The translations under genes and the position numbers were made by a program. 64,000 nucleotides of DNA from Phyto melanocephala (taxonomy: Eukaryota > Arthropoda > Insecta > Diptera > Rhinophoridae). Shown piece after piece: positions 35,701 through 48,290 of the stretch. The stretch covers positions 113,125,128 through 113,189,127 of the forward strand of contig OW799234.1 of NCBI GenBank assembly GCA_941918925.1. The letters are read 5' to 3'. The first letter of the stretch is position 1, and each line of letters opens with the position of its first letter. The notes under the pieces are model-generated. The model searched no databases. It was not told the origin of the DNA and was given only the letters and a program-made list of their open reading frames with translations.

Positions 35701-36494
35701 ATAACTTAAACTTCAATGAAAGCAAAAAGTTTCAGAAAGAGATCTCTTGCAAAAAATTATAAATAAAAAAATTGTCGGAAATCTTTTACAAACAAACAAT
35801 TTATTACAAACTTTCTTTAGAAATAGCATTGACTTTTTGTGAAACAAAATTTTTTGTGTCATAAAATTTCTGTAAATCCTAAAAGGGAAACTTTACAAAA
35901 TTTTTTTCAAAAAAAACCCTTTACCCAACATACACGTACTCTAATATACACAAAATGACATGCTCTTGACAAGGGTATGAGTAAATGACATTGTACATTT
36001 TAGTATAACATTAATGTTTAGTATGACATTGTATTTGTGTATAAAATTTCTTTTTTTTTTCCATCTACGACATTCCTTTCAAATATGTGTATTTGTAAGA
36101 AATAATGTTCCTGATGTTACATGTACTTTTTTGCTTAATTTTTATGCTTATAACATCATGTACTCACATATTATTATACAACATCTCTGTTGCGCTGCTT
36201 TCTTCGAGATTTTGTAGTTTTCCTGCTGACATGTTAAAGATAAAAAATGTAATTTTGTTCTTAAGAATAATTTAAGTAAAAATTACTTGCAGAAAATTCA
36301 TATATATTCTCTGTGTCTTCATTTCTGTTTTGTTAACAAAATTTAATAGAATTTTGTGTGAGTACGATTAAGCAGTGTGTCTGTTCACTGTTTTAGGACT
36401 AAAACAATTATTTTGATTATTTAAATTTTAATATTAAATTTGGTTTAGTAAATTCTTTCAAAATCCAACAAATCAAAAACTTGTAAAATATCTT
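35701..36494. other. unassigned AT-rich sequence
   Basis: A 67-codon + frame at 36014-36217 has no motif. Nothing else was seen. Confidence 0.4.
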
Positions 36495-36740
36495 AAGCTA
36501 TTTTCACACTAGACAAGTATTTGACGAAAAACACATCGTCGTTAAAAGAAATAATTTCTGCTGTAATAAAAAAAATATTTGTTTTAATTAAAGTTATTTT
36601 AAATTTAGTCCAATTGTAATGTAAATTCATTTATAAATTTATTTGGTGTAAGGGCAATCTCACAAAAATAAATTAATATGTATTACAAAGAGTGGTTACG
36701 CTTTATAGGGCAGATATTTGCCAAATGTGAACATAGCTTT
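36495..36740. mobile_element. hAT-like MITE (~246 bp)
   Basis: The left end AAGCTATTTTCACACTAGAC continues AAGTATTTG, and the right end inverted reads AAGCTATGTTCACATTTGGC, then AAATATCTG: about 29 bp with a handful of mismatches. 'TTCACAC' near the tip is typical of hAT elements. An 8-bp target duplication could not be read, so the superfamily is tentative. No coding sequence. Confidence 0.55.
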
Positions 36741-37499
36741 AGATTCATAAAAACTCCGTTTATTAAATATTCAAAATAAAAATTTTATTACAAAATTTGT
36801 TTTGCAAACATCTGACAAATTCAAAAAAAAAATTTTTTTTACGAATAAAAACAATTTTCTTCAGGCAATTTATGTCAATATGTTTGCTTAAAACATAACA
36901 TATTGATATATTGTTAAAATTTTATAAAGGCTTTTACTTGGCAGAAAGAACTGTAAAGAAGAACAAAGTCACAGAAATGTACTATTTGCGTGAATAATAA
37001 ATATGCCATTCGATTGTAAAGAAAAAAAATTTATATTAAAATTTCTAATAAATTATTATAGATGCACATACCTACCTCCATACAAATATTTATATACAAT
37101 AACAAACACAACAATGAATTATACTAAAGCAAATTAAATTTAAATTTTTATTTTGATTTTACTTCTTTTTAGTTCTTATAATATGCAATTATTCGATAAA
37201 TGACTATGAGAATTGAAATTAAAATCTAAACAAACAAATTTAGTAACAATATCTAAAGACCTATAATTTATTGAGAGTAATTCTATAACTCTTGTCGCAA
37301 CAGAAGAACATCATAACACAAAATACAAGCATGGCAATTTCACTTCAAAACAGCAATTAATTAGTTTTTAGTCACATAATCTTTTAAAATTTTGACAGAT
37401 TCCTACCTAAATCATTAATTTTCATTTGTTGTTTCGATCAAACTGAACAGTGATAAAAAGGACGAAATATATTATTACAACTTTTCAAAAAAAATTCAA

Positions 37500-38210
37500 T
37501 ATAAAATTAAAAAAAAAAAAAGAATTCGCCAAAGTTCTGAAGATTAATCATCCTTAGCCATTAAATAGCTTGAGAAGGGCTCTAATACTGACAGGTAAAA
37601 AAAATGATTTAACAGTTATAAGTAAGGAAAAAGAGTCGAACAACTCTTCCAAAGAACACAAAATACTTCCTGTACAGTTAAATGCTTGAATTTTTTTGTA
37701 CGCAGAACAACAGCTAATGCTGGGTTAAAGTCGCATAAAGTTCATTTACTTAGTTCACTTCAACTTAGAAGCAAAAAATGTGAAATATTATAACAAAAAA
37801 TACAACTGTTGCATGAAGGATGATAAAACTTATGTACCGGCGGACTTTTCGCAATTTCCTGTCTAAGAGTTTTATGTGGCTATTAAACAGGATAATGTTT
37901 GATAACAGCACCGGAGAAGAAAAAAAAACACACACATTATTCCCAAAAAATTTTCTTGTGTGGCAATCTATTTGCAGCAGTGGTAAAAAAAGCTAACTAT
38001 TTGTGACATCAGGCACGATAAACCCAAAAATATATATTACGTTGTGTGCACGAAAGGCTTTTATCATTCTGAAAACAGCACAGAGTGACATCATACTTCT
38101 AGCCCAATATGTGATCACGTTGCTATAAAATAACATAAGACATGTCCGATTTTAGGCTTATACATATAAACCACCTCATTCAAATTATTACAAAATCCTA
38201 AATAGAAAGT
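37500..38210 (+). pseudogene. IS630/Tc1-mariner DDE transposase relic
   Basis: The + strand reads 'DDKTYVPADFSQFPV*EF', matching a DDETY..ADF..LPG motif (first catalytic Asp). Then come 'FPKNFLVWQSICSSGKKS', matching KYMVWQAICSCGKRS, and 'LFVTSGTINPKIYI'. Further blocks follow with stops and shifts. This is a different Tc1/mariner branch from the WFQQDGATCH group elsewhere in the window. The second-Asp 'WPDLASCHY' block is no longer clear. Upstream, 'VRKKSRTTL' may be the end of the DNA-binding region. It is dead from multiple stops. Confidence 0.6.
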
Positions 38211-38946
38211 GGATACTTATCTAAATACTGATTAATATGATAATATATTAATGTTTAATGAATTTGTACAATATTTTAATAAATTTGCGTATTTCTAAGA
38301 TTTTTATATTGAAGGATTTAAGTTTTATTTAACCTGCTTAAGTACAAGCTCTTTTAGCTCACTCCTTAACAAGAGAATTTAAGAGGAGAATATTAAAATT
38401 TTTGCCTATGAACTTCAAGAGCAGTATCAAACACATAGTGGTTGTAGCTTAAATATATTATGGTTATCATTATTGTTTTTAATTATATTATCATGCAATA
38501 GTCATAATATGACTACAAATAAAATGGAAAATTTTTGCAAAATTATTGTTTTTTTGGTATTACTTATATAAATACAATTTAAATTTTTTTTTTAATTTTT
38601 ATTAAAAATGTTTTTCATTTTATTGATAACAGTTATTATTTCTTCAATTTTTTCTTATTTTCTTAGTTTGGTTTTTTTTATTTTGACAACCCCAACAATA
38701 ATATTAAAATAATAAAGAACAGTTGCAAATAATTTATTATTTAAAAATATCAAATTCTGACGATCTTGTCACCATGCTTTTGAATATAATGTTTTTTTTT
38801 TGCGAAGACATCACTACTTTTGTCATAATAATTTTGTAAATCATACAACAGAACAATCATATCAAAGTTTTTGTTAAATGTAAATATTACAAGACATAAT
38901 CTAAGCATTTGCTTTATACACGAGACCATGTAAAAAATAAAAAAAA
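38211..38946. other. unassigned AT-rich sequence
   Basis: T-rich runs and no recognisable content. The 104-codon minus frame from 38750 extends into a family B copy and is not a gene. Confidence 0.45.
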
Positions 38947-39639
38947 AACAAGTAACAGTGCTATATTCGGCCGTGCCGAATCTTATATACCCTTCACAAC
39001 GTGTAGTCATGCAATAATAATTGTTTGTATCACCATTCATCTCATATAAAATACGTACATACATGTAAAAAACATAAAAAAAATAAATTACAAAAAAAAA
39101 ATATATTAAAAATAAAAAAAAAAATAAAAAAATTACAAAAAAAAAATTAAAAAAAAAAATATTTAAAAAAAATATTAAAAAATATAAATAATATATTAAA
39201 TAAAATAAAATAAAAATTTTTTGACTCAGCTGGAATTCGATGCCACGTTTACTTTAACCAGTATGTATGCAGGTTATTGTTGTAATTGTGAAAAAAAAAC
39301 GAGATGGTCGTGGTTTTTTGCTCATATCTCAGAAAGTTATGCGTCGATTTTGCTGAATTTCAATAGCGATTCATTTCCGGATATTTCCAAAAGATTGATA
39401 CCATACACTGGTCTGAGGAACATGTGGTTGCTTCTAAAAGTTGATTTCAACCAACACACGGACAGACGGGCAGATGGACAGACGGTCAGACGGACAGACG
39501 GTCAGGGCTTAATCGACTCCTCTATTCATAAGCTTTCAGAAATATACTTTATGGGGTCGGAAATGAAAATTGTAGAAATTACAAACGGAATGACAAAGCT
39601 ATATATACCCTTGTGCATCACAGCTGAAGGATATAAAAA
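38947..39639 (-). mobile_element. DINE-1-like family B copy B5 with A-rich insertion
   Basis: On the minus strand it ends at 38947 in 'TTCGGCACGGCCGAATATAG' and '..CTGTTACTTGTT'. The other end near 39601-39639 has 'GGGTATATATAGC' and a TATAAAA-like tip. The TTTCCGACCCCATAAAGTAT block lies near 39565 and a GACAGACGG run at 39459-39507. Between 39065 and 39220 the element is replaced by almost pure A/T. The 165-codon + frame 39221-39718 is antisense to this repeat. Confidence 0.75.
39065..39220. repeat. A-rich low-complexity block
   Basis: (A)n interrupted by single T or TAAA steps, about 155 bases, inside B5. It is probably expanded simple sequence. Confidence 0.85.
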
Positions 39640-39827
39640 TACAAATAACTTTTACACTTTTCTGATAACCAAATGTTGTTGTAGAGAATATAATATGGCC
39701 ATCGTGATCATGTCGTAGTAATTTTTTCATTTTTTTTTTGTGTGAGCTGTAAGGATTATAAATTAAGTTAGAAAATTTTAAAGTTTCGGTACATGTATAA
39801 TATAGCAACTATATTTGAATAAAAAAA

Positions 39828-40706
39828 TAGGTAAGAGGGCTTTATTCGGCCCTGTGACATCTCACGATACTCTTTACCATTGTGTGCATATTATATTATT
39901 AAGCTTAATTATTTAGGACACCATCTTTGGTTTTGAATTTTTACGTAGATAATTGTGTCTTACTATTCAAGCCCTTTTCCTTGAAACCTTTACTGATTAA
40001 GTTTAAAACAAAATATCCGCCATTTTGTTTAAGAAACCATCTTGGACTTTCCAGTTGAGTGTATTTAACGGGTTAAGTCCTTTAATTTCTTACCAGTATT
40101 TAAGGGGTTACTAAATTTGACCCATATATCCAACCTTTTATTTAGGATGCCATTCAGGATTTGAATTTTTGCATAGTTAACTATGATTTGAATTTCGTTT
40201 GTAATTTTAGGAAAAATACCGAAGTAGTTTTATTTTTGTTTCTTATTCTCTTACTTAATTTTAAGCCGATTTATTTGCTTTTTTCAGATTTAATTGATGA
40301 GGCTACGGATTGCAATTTGGGATTCTAAATGTGCCCACAAGTTATTTGAAAGCTTGATTTATTGTAAAATTTAAAAAAGTCTACAATTTTTGAAATAATT
40401 TTTGTCTGGTCAGAAACCGATTTGTCCAAAATTTTTAACAAATAAAGAGGCTTATAGTTTTAAAAAAAGTTACTGAAGTGTCTATAAATTATTATACTTA
40501 GGGTTGAACAAATTGAATTTTTGTGATAAAATATGAGGAAAAATATAGACAATCAGTCGTATTTATTTGCTTATAAAAGAAAGTTATGAGGCTGTTGTGC
40601 TGGATTTTACCAGTGATTTAGATATCAAAAGAATTTAAATCGACTCCTCCATTCACAGGCTTTCAGAAAATATATACTTTATGTGGTCGCAAGTCAATAT
40701 TGTAGA
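39828..40706 (-). mobile_element. DINE-1-like family B copy B6
   Basis: The minus strand has the 3' end at 39828 ('GGGCCGAATAAAGCCCTCTT'), a 'GGTAAAGAGTATCG' remnant, 'ATATATGGGTCAAATTTAGT' near 40122 and, at the far end, the 'CATAAAGTATATATTTTCTG' block (near 40683). It lies in the same orientation as B5, about 190 bases away. Confidence 0.65.
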
Positions 40707-41383
40707 AATTGGAAAAGTGAAGCATGTAACTAAAGTTCACCGTTTTGGGAGCTTAAGGTATGTTTTTGTTTCAAGAATATCAATGTTTAAAAAACTTTTA
40801 AACACCATTGTACTTAGCTATGTAAGTCGTTCTAGTATTTGCCAACAGATGTCGTCAGTTCTCGTTATATTAAAGTACCATCCTTATGTTAGAAAATTAA
40901 AGAAAGAATTGGGATTTATATGATAATTTTTTTTTTATAATTTTTGTTGCCGAACGTAAAGGTAGCTTTGTAATTTTCTGAGGTATATATACTGTATTTG
41001 GGCGCATGACCAAAGCTTAACAACACTATTTCCTTTTTTTAATGAAGTTATTTTATTAAATTATTTTTATCATGAATACATTCGTAAGTTAAATCAATTC
41101 AGTTTCTTAGAATTTGTGATAAATAATGAGACATATTTCTTATCATTCGTTTACAGCTCTGCACATGACTATGTAATTATGTTATATATAAGTATGAGTA
41201 TAAAAAAAATAACTATTGTAACTACTTACATATATACTTGTGTGTGTGTAAGTACATTATGCTACTCAGTTATAATTTATCTGAAATTACAAGTTTTTGT
41301 GAAGTGTTTAAGCTAATTTTTCTATTATTTACAAAATCTTCTTATATCAATTTTTTTTTTGGTAACATGTAGACACATTCATT
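40707..41383. other. unassigned sequence
   Basis: Frames of 80 and 66 codons at 40681-40923 and 41116-41316 have no motif; the first begins inside B6. I see nothing else. Confidence 0.4.
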
Positions 41384-41613
41384 CATACATACATACATAC
41401 ATACATACATACATACATACATACATACATACATACATACATACATACATACATACATACATACATACATACATACATACATACATACATACATACATAC
41501 ATACATACATACATACATACATACATACATACATACATACATACATACATACATACATACATACATACATACATACATACATACATACATACATACATAC
41601 ATACATACATACA

Positions 41614-41643
<30 letters not shown>
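41384..41643. repeat. (CATA)n microsatellite, about 64 perfect units
   Basis: Uninterrupted CATA repeats end in a palindromic CATATGTATG. All long frames here (87-117 codons on both strands) are products of the repeat. Confidence 0.98.
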
Positions 41644-41644
<1 letters not shown>

Positions 41645-42659
41645 GTATGTGCAGTAAACAAAAAATGCTTGTGATTTATGGTTTTTAAAAGACATGTTTT
41701 GGTTTGTTAAATTAAAAGAACAAGAAGTGCTTTGATAATTAATCTCTCTTTGTATTCTTACGCATTTCTAATAAAAAGTGTTGTGGTTTTTGACATCTTA
41801 CTCTTTCCTGTAATTTAATTAATTAACATTATTAAAGACTCTTTATTAAATAGCATTATAGTTTAAGAGTTAAAAAACTTACTACAGATTTAAATGGAAA
41901 TTATAATTAAAAGCAGGAATTTAAAAAATAGAGAAAATCTCAAAATTAAATTATTGAATTTTCTGCTTAAAAAATTATTATTAAATTTATATAATATTAG
42001 TTTTCATTGCCGACCTTTTGGTTTTAAGCTAATATTTAAATATAATTTTTGTTATATTAATTTTTAAAATTTTCTTTTATTTTAAACTTAATTGCGATAA
42101 AGAAAAACTAATCTGAAAAAGTATATTTTTGCAGACACTGTCCGAGTGCAATGCATTTCCAATACCAGATGGTTAAGTGTTAGATTTAAATACTAATTAT
42201 TTGGTTTCCAGATTTTTAATAAATTTAAGTCGTTAACTATTATGCTGAGACTTATGAAAGTTACTAAAGCGTGAGTTAAATTTAAATATTACAAAATTAA
42301 TTATTTTTATTACTAGAGATCGATCGTAAAATGCTGTGTTTAAATACTTAAAAATAATACAGATAATTAAATATTAAAACAAAAATGGTGGTAGAAATTT
42401 ACCCTTAATCTTACATGAAATAACGTTCAAATTTTATATAACACTTGGAGAAGTTTACTTAAGCTGGTATAAATAGTATAGTTCTTGGAATAGGAGCGTG
42501 GAATAAGTGGATGAGTACAACCAGTGGGGTTTACAATTTAAAAAAATTATGTTTTTACAAAAAATGTATTTCGTACATTTTGTGATTTTTTTTTTCAGTA
42601 TAATCAAACAAAAATCTTCAGAATCGGTAGAATTGTCCGCAAATTTCAGCACACCGGGT
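41644..42659. other. unassigned AT-rich sequence
   Basis: No coding or repeat signal on either strand. Confidence 0.4.
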
Positions 42660-43325
42660 CTTTAGGAAGTGTGAGAACATTGCTATTGTTTGCGATAGTG
42701 TATTTAGAAGAAAAACGATCAACATGCATTAGTTGTCTTGACTAACAACTAATCATCTCATGAACAATACGGCCAATGGTTGGTTGAACAGGCAAAAGTT
42801 AATGGTTACTTTACAAAGAAAATAATTTATTTCCGCTTTTGGTGAATTATTTTTTGCACATGGTAAAGCCCATGCATAGCCAAAGACTATTTGGTGTGGT
42901 GGTCTATCCATTTTGAAAAATCAGGTCGGTTATGCAGTTGCAGTGTTTGCTATGCGGAGATGACAACGGACTTCTTGTGGCCAGATATGAAGAATATAGA
43001 CCAGGGCTGCATATGGTTTCAACAGTACACTTGTTACACAGTTAACATAATAATTGCTCTTTTATGGGAGAAATTTAATGGCCATGATATCTCAAATCGT
43101 TATTATGTTGAATGCCTGCCACGGCCCTGTGATTTGACACTTATGGAGAACTTTGAGGACATTTGAAAAAATGGACTATCAAGCCATAGCGAGAATATGG
43201 CCAATATTTGGTTTCACATGCAATTATCATAGATCCTTTTGGCATAATAAAAAATATTTGGATGAATTTCTACTAACTTTTTGTTTTGTTTTACACTTAA
43301 CATTATGCGTTTTGGTTGAACCACC
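42660..43325 (+). pseudogene. mariner-type transposase relic
   Basis: The + strand shows 'CENIAIVCDSVFRRKTIN' (linker region), then 'EMTTDFLWPDMKNID' with 'GCIWFQQYTCYTVNIIIALL' (relatives: WFQQDGATCHTA), 'LWEKFNGHDISNRYY' and 'LPRPCDLTLMENFE'. The second catalytic Asp is Tyr (WFQQY) and the third-Asp block LTPLDYF reads LTLMENF. A right-hand end resembling mariner tips is seen at 43305-43324 (inverted: TACAGGGTGGTTCAACCAAA). The left end was not found. Confidence 0.7.
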
Positions 43326-44204
43326 CTGTACAAAAAAAAAATAAAATAAAGGAAATTTAAATAAATTTATATGAAATACATAAAGAATAATTATTTAAAT
43401 TTTTAAGCTAATGAAACGTTTACAAAAAGGCCTAATCTAATAATTTAGCTAAATACAACATATTTCAATTATATTATTCTAAGGGAAAAATATTGCAATG
43501 AATTAAAATTGCTTATCAGTTATTTAACTTTTTTTTTACTCTCATTTTTTGTCAATCAATTTTCAGGTTTGCTGAAATCCAAAACAAGTAAAAAAAATAA
43601 AATAAATAAAAACGAACACATTAAAATAATTAAAATATTTTACAAAACTTTTTCCTAAATGCATTAGTATAATGTATTATTTTATCATGTTTAATCTGGT
43701 ATTTCACTTGACAAAATAATACACACTAAAAATAGTCTAACTTAAGTGTTATTCATATCTAACTACAACAAAAACCTGTCTGCCTTACCAACACATTATC
43801 AGTCAAAATTTAACCACCGTCCCTACTCATTTTAATAATCAAGCAAAATATTTACTATTTACTAACTTTATTATAATTGTGGCTTTTTTCAGGGTATTCT
43901 TTTACGCACAGTAGACTAGAGAGGGAGAGCTAAACACTAATTTATAATATTTCAAGGGTAGTCTCTAGGTAAAATAAATGACAACGTTGGTTTTTCAAAC
44001 ATAATTTACTATTCATTTTAATTTCAGTCGGCATCAGTGAAGTCTTTGTGTATGGTATAAAGATTAATCATATCTAAGGAGATTTATAAATTAACTCTAA
44101 TGAAGCGTTTATAATTTTTTATAATTAAGTGTAAATTGGGTGGTAGTTAAAATAGGTACACATTGTACACACCTTCTTTATATTATGCCATAAAAATTAT
44201 AAAT
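43326..44204. other. unassigned AT-rich sequence
   Basis: Nothing recognisable. Confidence 0.4.
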
Positions 44205-45075
44205 ATGTTACGTTACTGTCTGACAGACTTATTCATCATCGCACAGTCACAGTGTACAAATTTGGACATATTCTGATAATTCTAAATCTATTGAGAGTTA
44301 TTTTTTGGAAATTTGAACTTAAGGGCAAAATATTATAAAATTGGCAAACTTTTATTTGTTTATCTAAAAATTGTACAAACAAATTTGGAAACCTATTGTA
44401 GTCTACTCAAAAATTAGGCTGGCAAATGTCTTGTGGTACTTTTTTAATTCTGTTACTTCCAAACACATAAACATAGAAAACAAAATGACATTGCGTAAGG
44501 TATATTTTTAATGCTTTTTTCGAATGCATAAAGTTAAACAGTTTTGGTAATTTTTGTTACATGAATTCATAACTATTATTGCCAAATAGAATATGGACTA
44601 ATATAAAAGTAAGATTTTTGCAAACTTCAAGGGGTACAAGAAATGTGGCCAAGTGACAAAACTAAGAGAAAATATGTATAATTGATAATAAATTATGTGA
44701 TTTAGTAAGACTTGAAACATTACATGAGAAATCCAAAAAGGCATTTTTCACATTTTTATGGTACTTTTTATATTTGCAAAGTTTTTGAATTTATAATATT
44801 AAAATTAGGGACTTCCGATTCAAGTTGAGGTTACGTGGTACTTTTTGTATTTTTTTCGCTTGAAAAACAAGTATATTTATATTAGAGACTATGGATCCGA
44901 GATCAGACGGTTAAAGATATGGGTGACCCAACTTTTGAGCATTTTTGTACTTTCTATGTTAATGAAGCTAGAGTTTTGAAACCAATAACGATATGAGGTG
45001 GGACTAAAAATGTTGTGGACAATCGAAAAGGTACTTATATGTCTGTGAACAAAGAGGTCCTTTTTGTAATTTTTT
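44205..45075 (+). repeat. family F repeat, copy 2
   Basis: 'TCTGACAGACTTATTCATCA' and 'TCGCACAGTCACAG', then 'TTGCCAAATAGAATATGGAC', and 'TTAATGAAGCTAGAGTTTTG' follow the order of 6.34-7.38 kb. The internal '..GGTACTTTTT..' phrase recurs every ~80-120 bases. Confidence 0.6.
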
Positions 45076-45954
45076 TGTAACTTTATAAGTTTCAGGGTAT
45101 TTATAGAATTCTTAAAATAGTCAAGTTAAGTTTGAAAATTTGAAAAAAGGATAATATGTTAGTTTCTTCATTTTTGTAGTAAGAAAATTGCTTTTAAATT
45201 GCAAAGACTCTGAATTTATGAATCCCAAATTTTGAACGTTGATCCTGGTTGAGATAGAATTTATGTTGTTGGTATGTCGTCGTAGTATTTTGTGTTTTTA
45301 TCAAGATAAAATTATCAGAAAAACAAGTTTTTCTAGAATTTTACCAAAAAAAGAAAATTAAGTTTTTAATAGATAGTAAGAAATAGTAAACAATTTGCTA
45401 GTTGTTAATAATAGTTTAGTATTTGCAGCGTTATAATCTCGATGATTTTAGTACTATTTAAATTAATTGTTTTAACTTTTGCTGCGGGAAATTATCAACT
45501 CGGTGCTTTTTAATTTTTAGTGTTTCTTATTTTTCATCAGTGACACCAAATGCCAAAATTCAACTGCGTATAATTAAAATCGTTTTTAAGGGGAAAATTT
45601 AAGACACGAAGTTAAAAAAATTTCTCATGGTAAATGATAAAAAGCTGAAAATAAAGAAGTATTACTTAAACTAGCACCTGCTTTTTGTTAAATTATATTG
45701 TCACAAGAAATTTATATATAAGCAAGGCTTTGAATTGATTGAAGATATTCAAAAATTTATAATTTTGTGAAATAAATAGAGTAAAAACTTAAAAAAATTA
45801 AACCCAGTGTCGATTCCATTTGTAAATACCGAATTTCTTTCTCTATTTTGGTGCAATTTTATAAATTTCAGACTTGATAACGATGACCCTTCAAAAAATT
45901 TAAATAAATATATACAAACAAATATTCGTAAATATATTTTTTTTCAAACCAATA
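45076..45954. other. unassigned AT-rich sequence
   Basis: No recognised feature. Confidence 0.4.
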
Positions 45955-46070
45955 TGCTGTATGCATAAAAGATATCAAAGGCTTAAAGTGAACTTATTTA
46001 ACTGATTTTCTATTTAAATTTGATTTTTAAACCTATAATAAGCCTTTGATAATTTTTATGCATACGGTAG
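45955..46070. repeat. small foldback (~30-bp arms)
   Basis: The left arm CTGTATGCATAAAAGATATC (then AAAGGCTTA) and the right arm, inverted, CTACCGTATGCATAAAAATT (then ATCAAAGGCTTA) enclose about 55 bases. This resembles a minimal MITE. No clear target duplication. Confidence 0.6.
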
Positions 46071-46302
46071 AAAAAAGATCTTTAACATGTTTTTCAGACC
46101 CTACATTACGAGAACAGCTTGTGGTATGAGCAATATATAATATAAATTAAAATCAAGTATACGCCTTTACTCACACATGCCAGCAAAAAAATTGGAATTA
46201 TTACAAAGTGAATTAGATTTCAAGACATAAATTATTACTTTAAAAACATTCATTCCAAATGAATGACTTAATTATGTGCTTCAAAATGTCTTTATCAATC
46301 CA

Positions 46303-46340
46303 GTTCATGAGTTGGCACAATCCATAGCCAACTCATGAAC
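46303..46340. repeat. perfect 14-bp-stem hairpin
   Basis: GTTCATGAGTTGGC (46303-46316) and GCCAACTCATGAAC (46327-46340) are exact inverses around a 10-base loop. There is no following T-run to suggest a terminator and no longer stem to suggest a microRNA precursor. Confidence 0.85.
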
Positions 46341-47301
46341 ATATTAAAGCGGAGTGTAAGACATTAATACAGTACTGTAAAAACATGAGCTCCAATTGCT
46401 TGAAAATGTTAAAATTATTGGTGTTTTAAACTAAATTTAATCACTTTAGCTGACTCCCTGCAAGATTACTTTTTTATCTATTTTTGCTGGGATATCCAGG
46501 ACAAATAAATAAAATTAGTTTATGATTCTGGTTTTGCATTACTTCGCTTAATTTACTTAAATTAATTGATAAAAACACAACCCCTAATATGAAAAAAATT
46601 GTTAATATCTTTTGTTTTTTAAATATTTTAAATTATTTAGTTTTACAACTTTAACCCTGGAATAATAATGTAGGGTAATTTTGCGTGCAGCTTAGCGTTA
46701 ATATTAATATAATAAGTAAAAGAAATAACTTTATGTCTTGAATTTCGAACGCAGTGTCGACACCATTTGCTTGCCATATTGAATGCATGGAAATTCCGAA
46801 ATTGTATTTATACTAAAGCGAAACGATTTATGTCCTCCGAACTGCTAAGTATTTTAACAAGCGAAAAACTTATTATTTTTATTCTATAATTCTTACTTAC
46901 TGGTACATTTGTAGGCAATGCAAAACAGCAAGGCAAAAGTAAGCTATTCGTACTAGGGATAGTCATACCAGGAAATGCATTTAATATAAAAATCGTGTCT
47001 TCACAAGCACTCTAGGAAGTTGGTTAGCACTAAAAATAGTTTTTGTCTGGGTAATATTACAGGGTTAAAAATTCTATTGTTTTTACCATTTATTAACCTT
47101 TTTTTATTTAAATAATTCAGGATTTCTATTGTTGCAAAAACTAGACTTAAAACTTATGTTGTAATAGTTTATAATATATTTATATTTTTTTCTTAATATT
47201 ATAAACCAATCCGATATCGTAGTTTTCCAAGTGTTTCACATATTGTTATACAACTTCAATATAAAACTCAATTTAATATACACACAACGAATCTTGTTGT
47301 T
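46341..47301. other. unassigned AT-rich sequence
   Basis: Nothing recognisable. Confidence 0.4.
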
Positions 47302-47543
<242 letters not shown>

Positions 47544-47817
47544 GTTTACAGTTTCACTTAAAGAAAATTCCCGCTTAGACACACTTGTATATAATAATAT
47601 TTTTCAGAGATCATTATATTGCTCGAACAAGTGGGAAGTTAGTGTTAAGTAAACTGTAGTTCACATAGACCCTTAAGTATCCAGTTCATGGTAAAAAATT
47701 TCAGATTTTAAAAGGGTTGGCCATCTATGGGCTTAAATTTGAATCAGCGGTTATTTCGAATCTGGGAATATCCATTTTATCATAAAATTTAGAACGAAAT
47801 GACATAAGTATTCTCCG

Positions 47818-48290
47818 CTGCTCAATGAGAATCAGTTTTCGCTTGAGAAACGTTGCGATTTATTAGAACTTTATTTTCAACACAAATTTCAGAAAAAAAG
47901 TTTATTTTTAATCTTGATGGGTACGTGATAAGCAAAATTGCCGGTTAAGAACACAAAAAGTGGTTTTACAGATGCCAGTGCACTTTGTAAGAGTGACTTT
48001 TGTACGGCTTGCGGAGCGGAGGTATTATTGACCTATATTTCTTTAAAAATTAGGTCGTCTCAAATTTGACGGTCAATGGGAAACTTATCGCATCATGATA
48101 ATCGATTTCTTTGTGCACGCTCTTTACAGTATTGATGTGAACGATGGTTCAACTATGATGCAACTTACTGCCATTAGCCGAAATCGTGTTGTAAGTTGGT
48201 AGCCCAGAAGCTGAAATTCGACATAGTATTACTATTTTATGTTGGGCGCTATTAAAGACAAGTATTATGAAGACAAACCAGAGTAAAATA
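47818..48290 (+). pseudogene. mariner-type transposase relic, N-terminus joined to catalytic part
   Basis: It reads 'ENQFSLEKRCDLLELYFQH' (N-terminal helix region) and directly afterwards 'FIFNLDGYVISKIAG', which resembles SDEAHFDLNGYVNKQNCR just past the first Asp. It continues with 'LRSGGIIDLYFFKN', 'NLTVNGK' and 'LGAIKDKYYEDKP'. A deletion therefore fused residue ~20 to residue ~170 of a normal protein. The WFQQD and LDYFLW blocks are lost or unreadable. Confidence 0.6.

Noticed and set aside
39221..39718. 165-codon + frame, one of the longest in the window
   Set aside because: Most of it is antisense to a DINE-like family B copy, including its GACAGACGG run, and the frame is not kept in other copies.
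41342..41695. Frames of 87-117 codons encoding MYVC or YIHT repeats
   Set aside because: They are translations of the (CATA)n microsatellite on both strands.
46303..46340. 14-bp-stem hairpin as a microRNA precursor
   Set aside because: The stem is too short for a pre-miRNA (about 22 paired bases are needed), and the flanks do not extend it.
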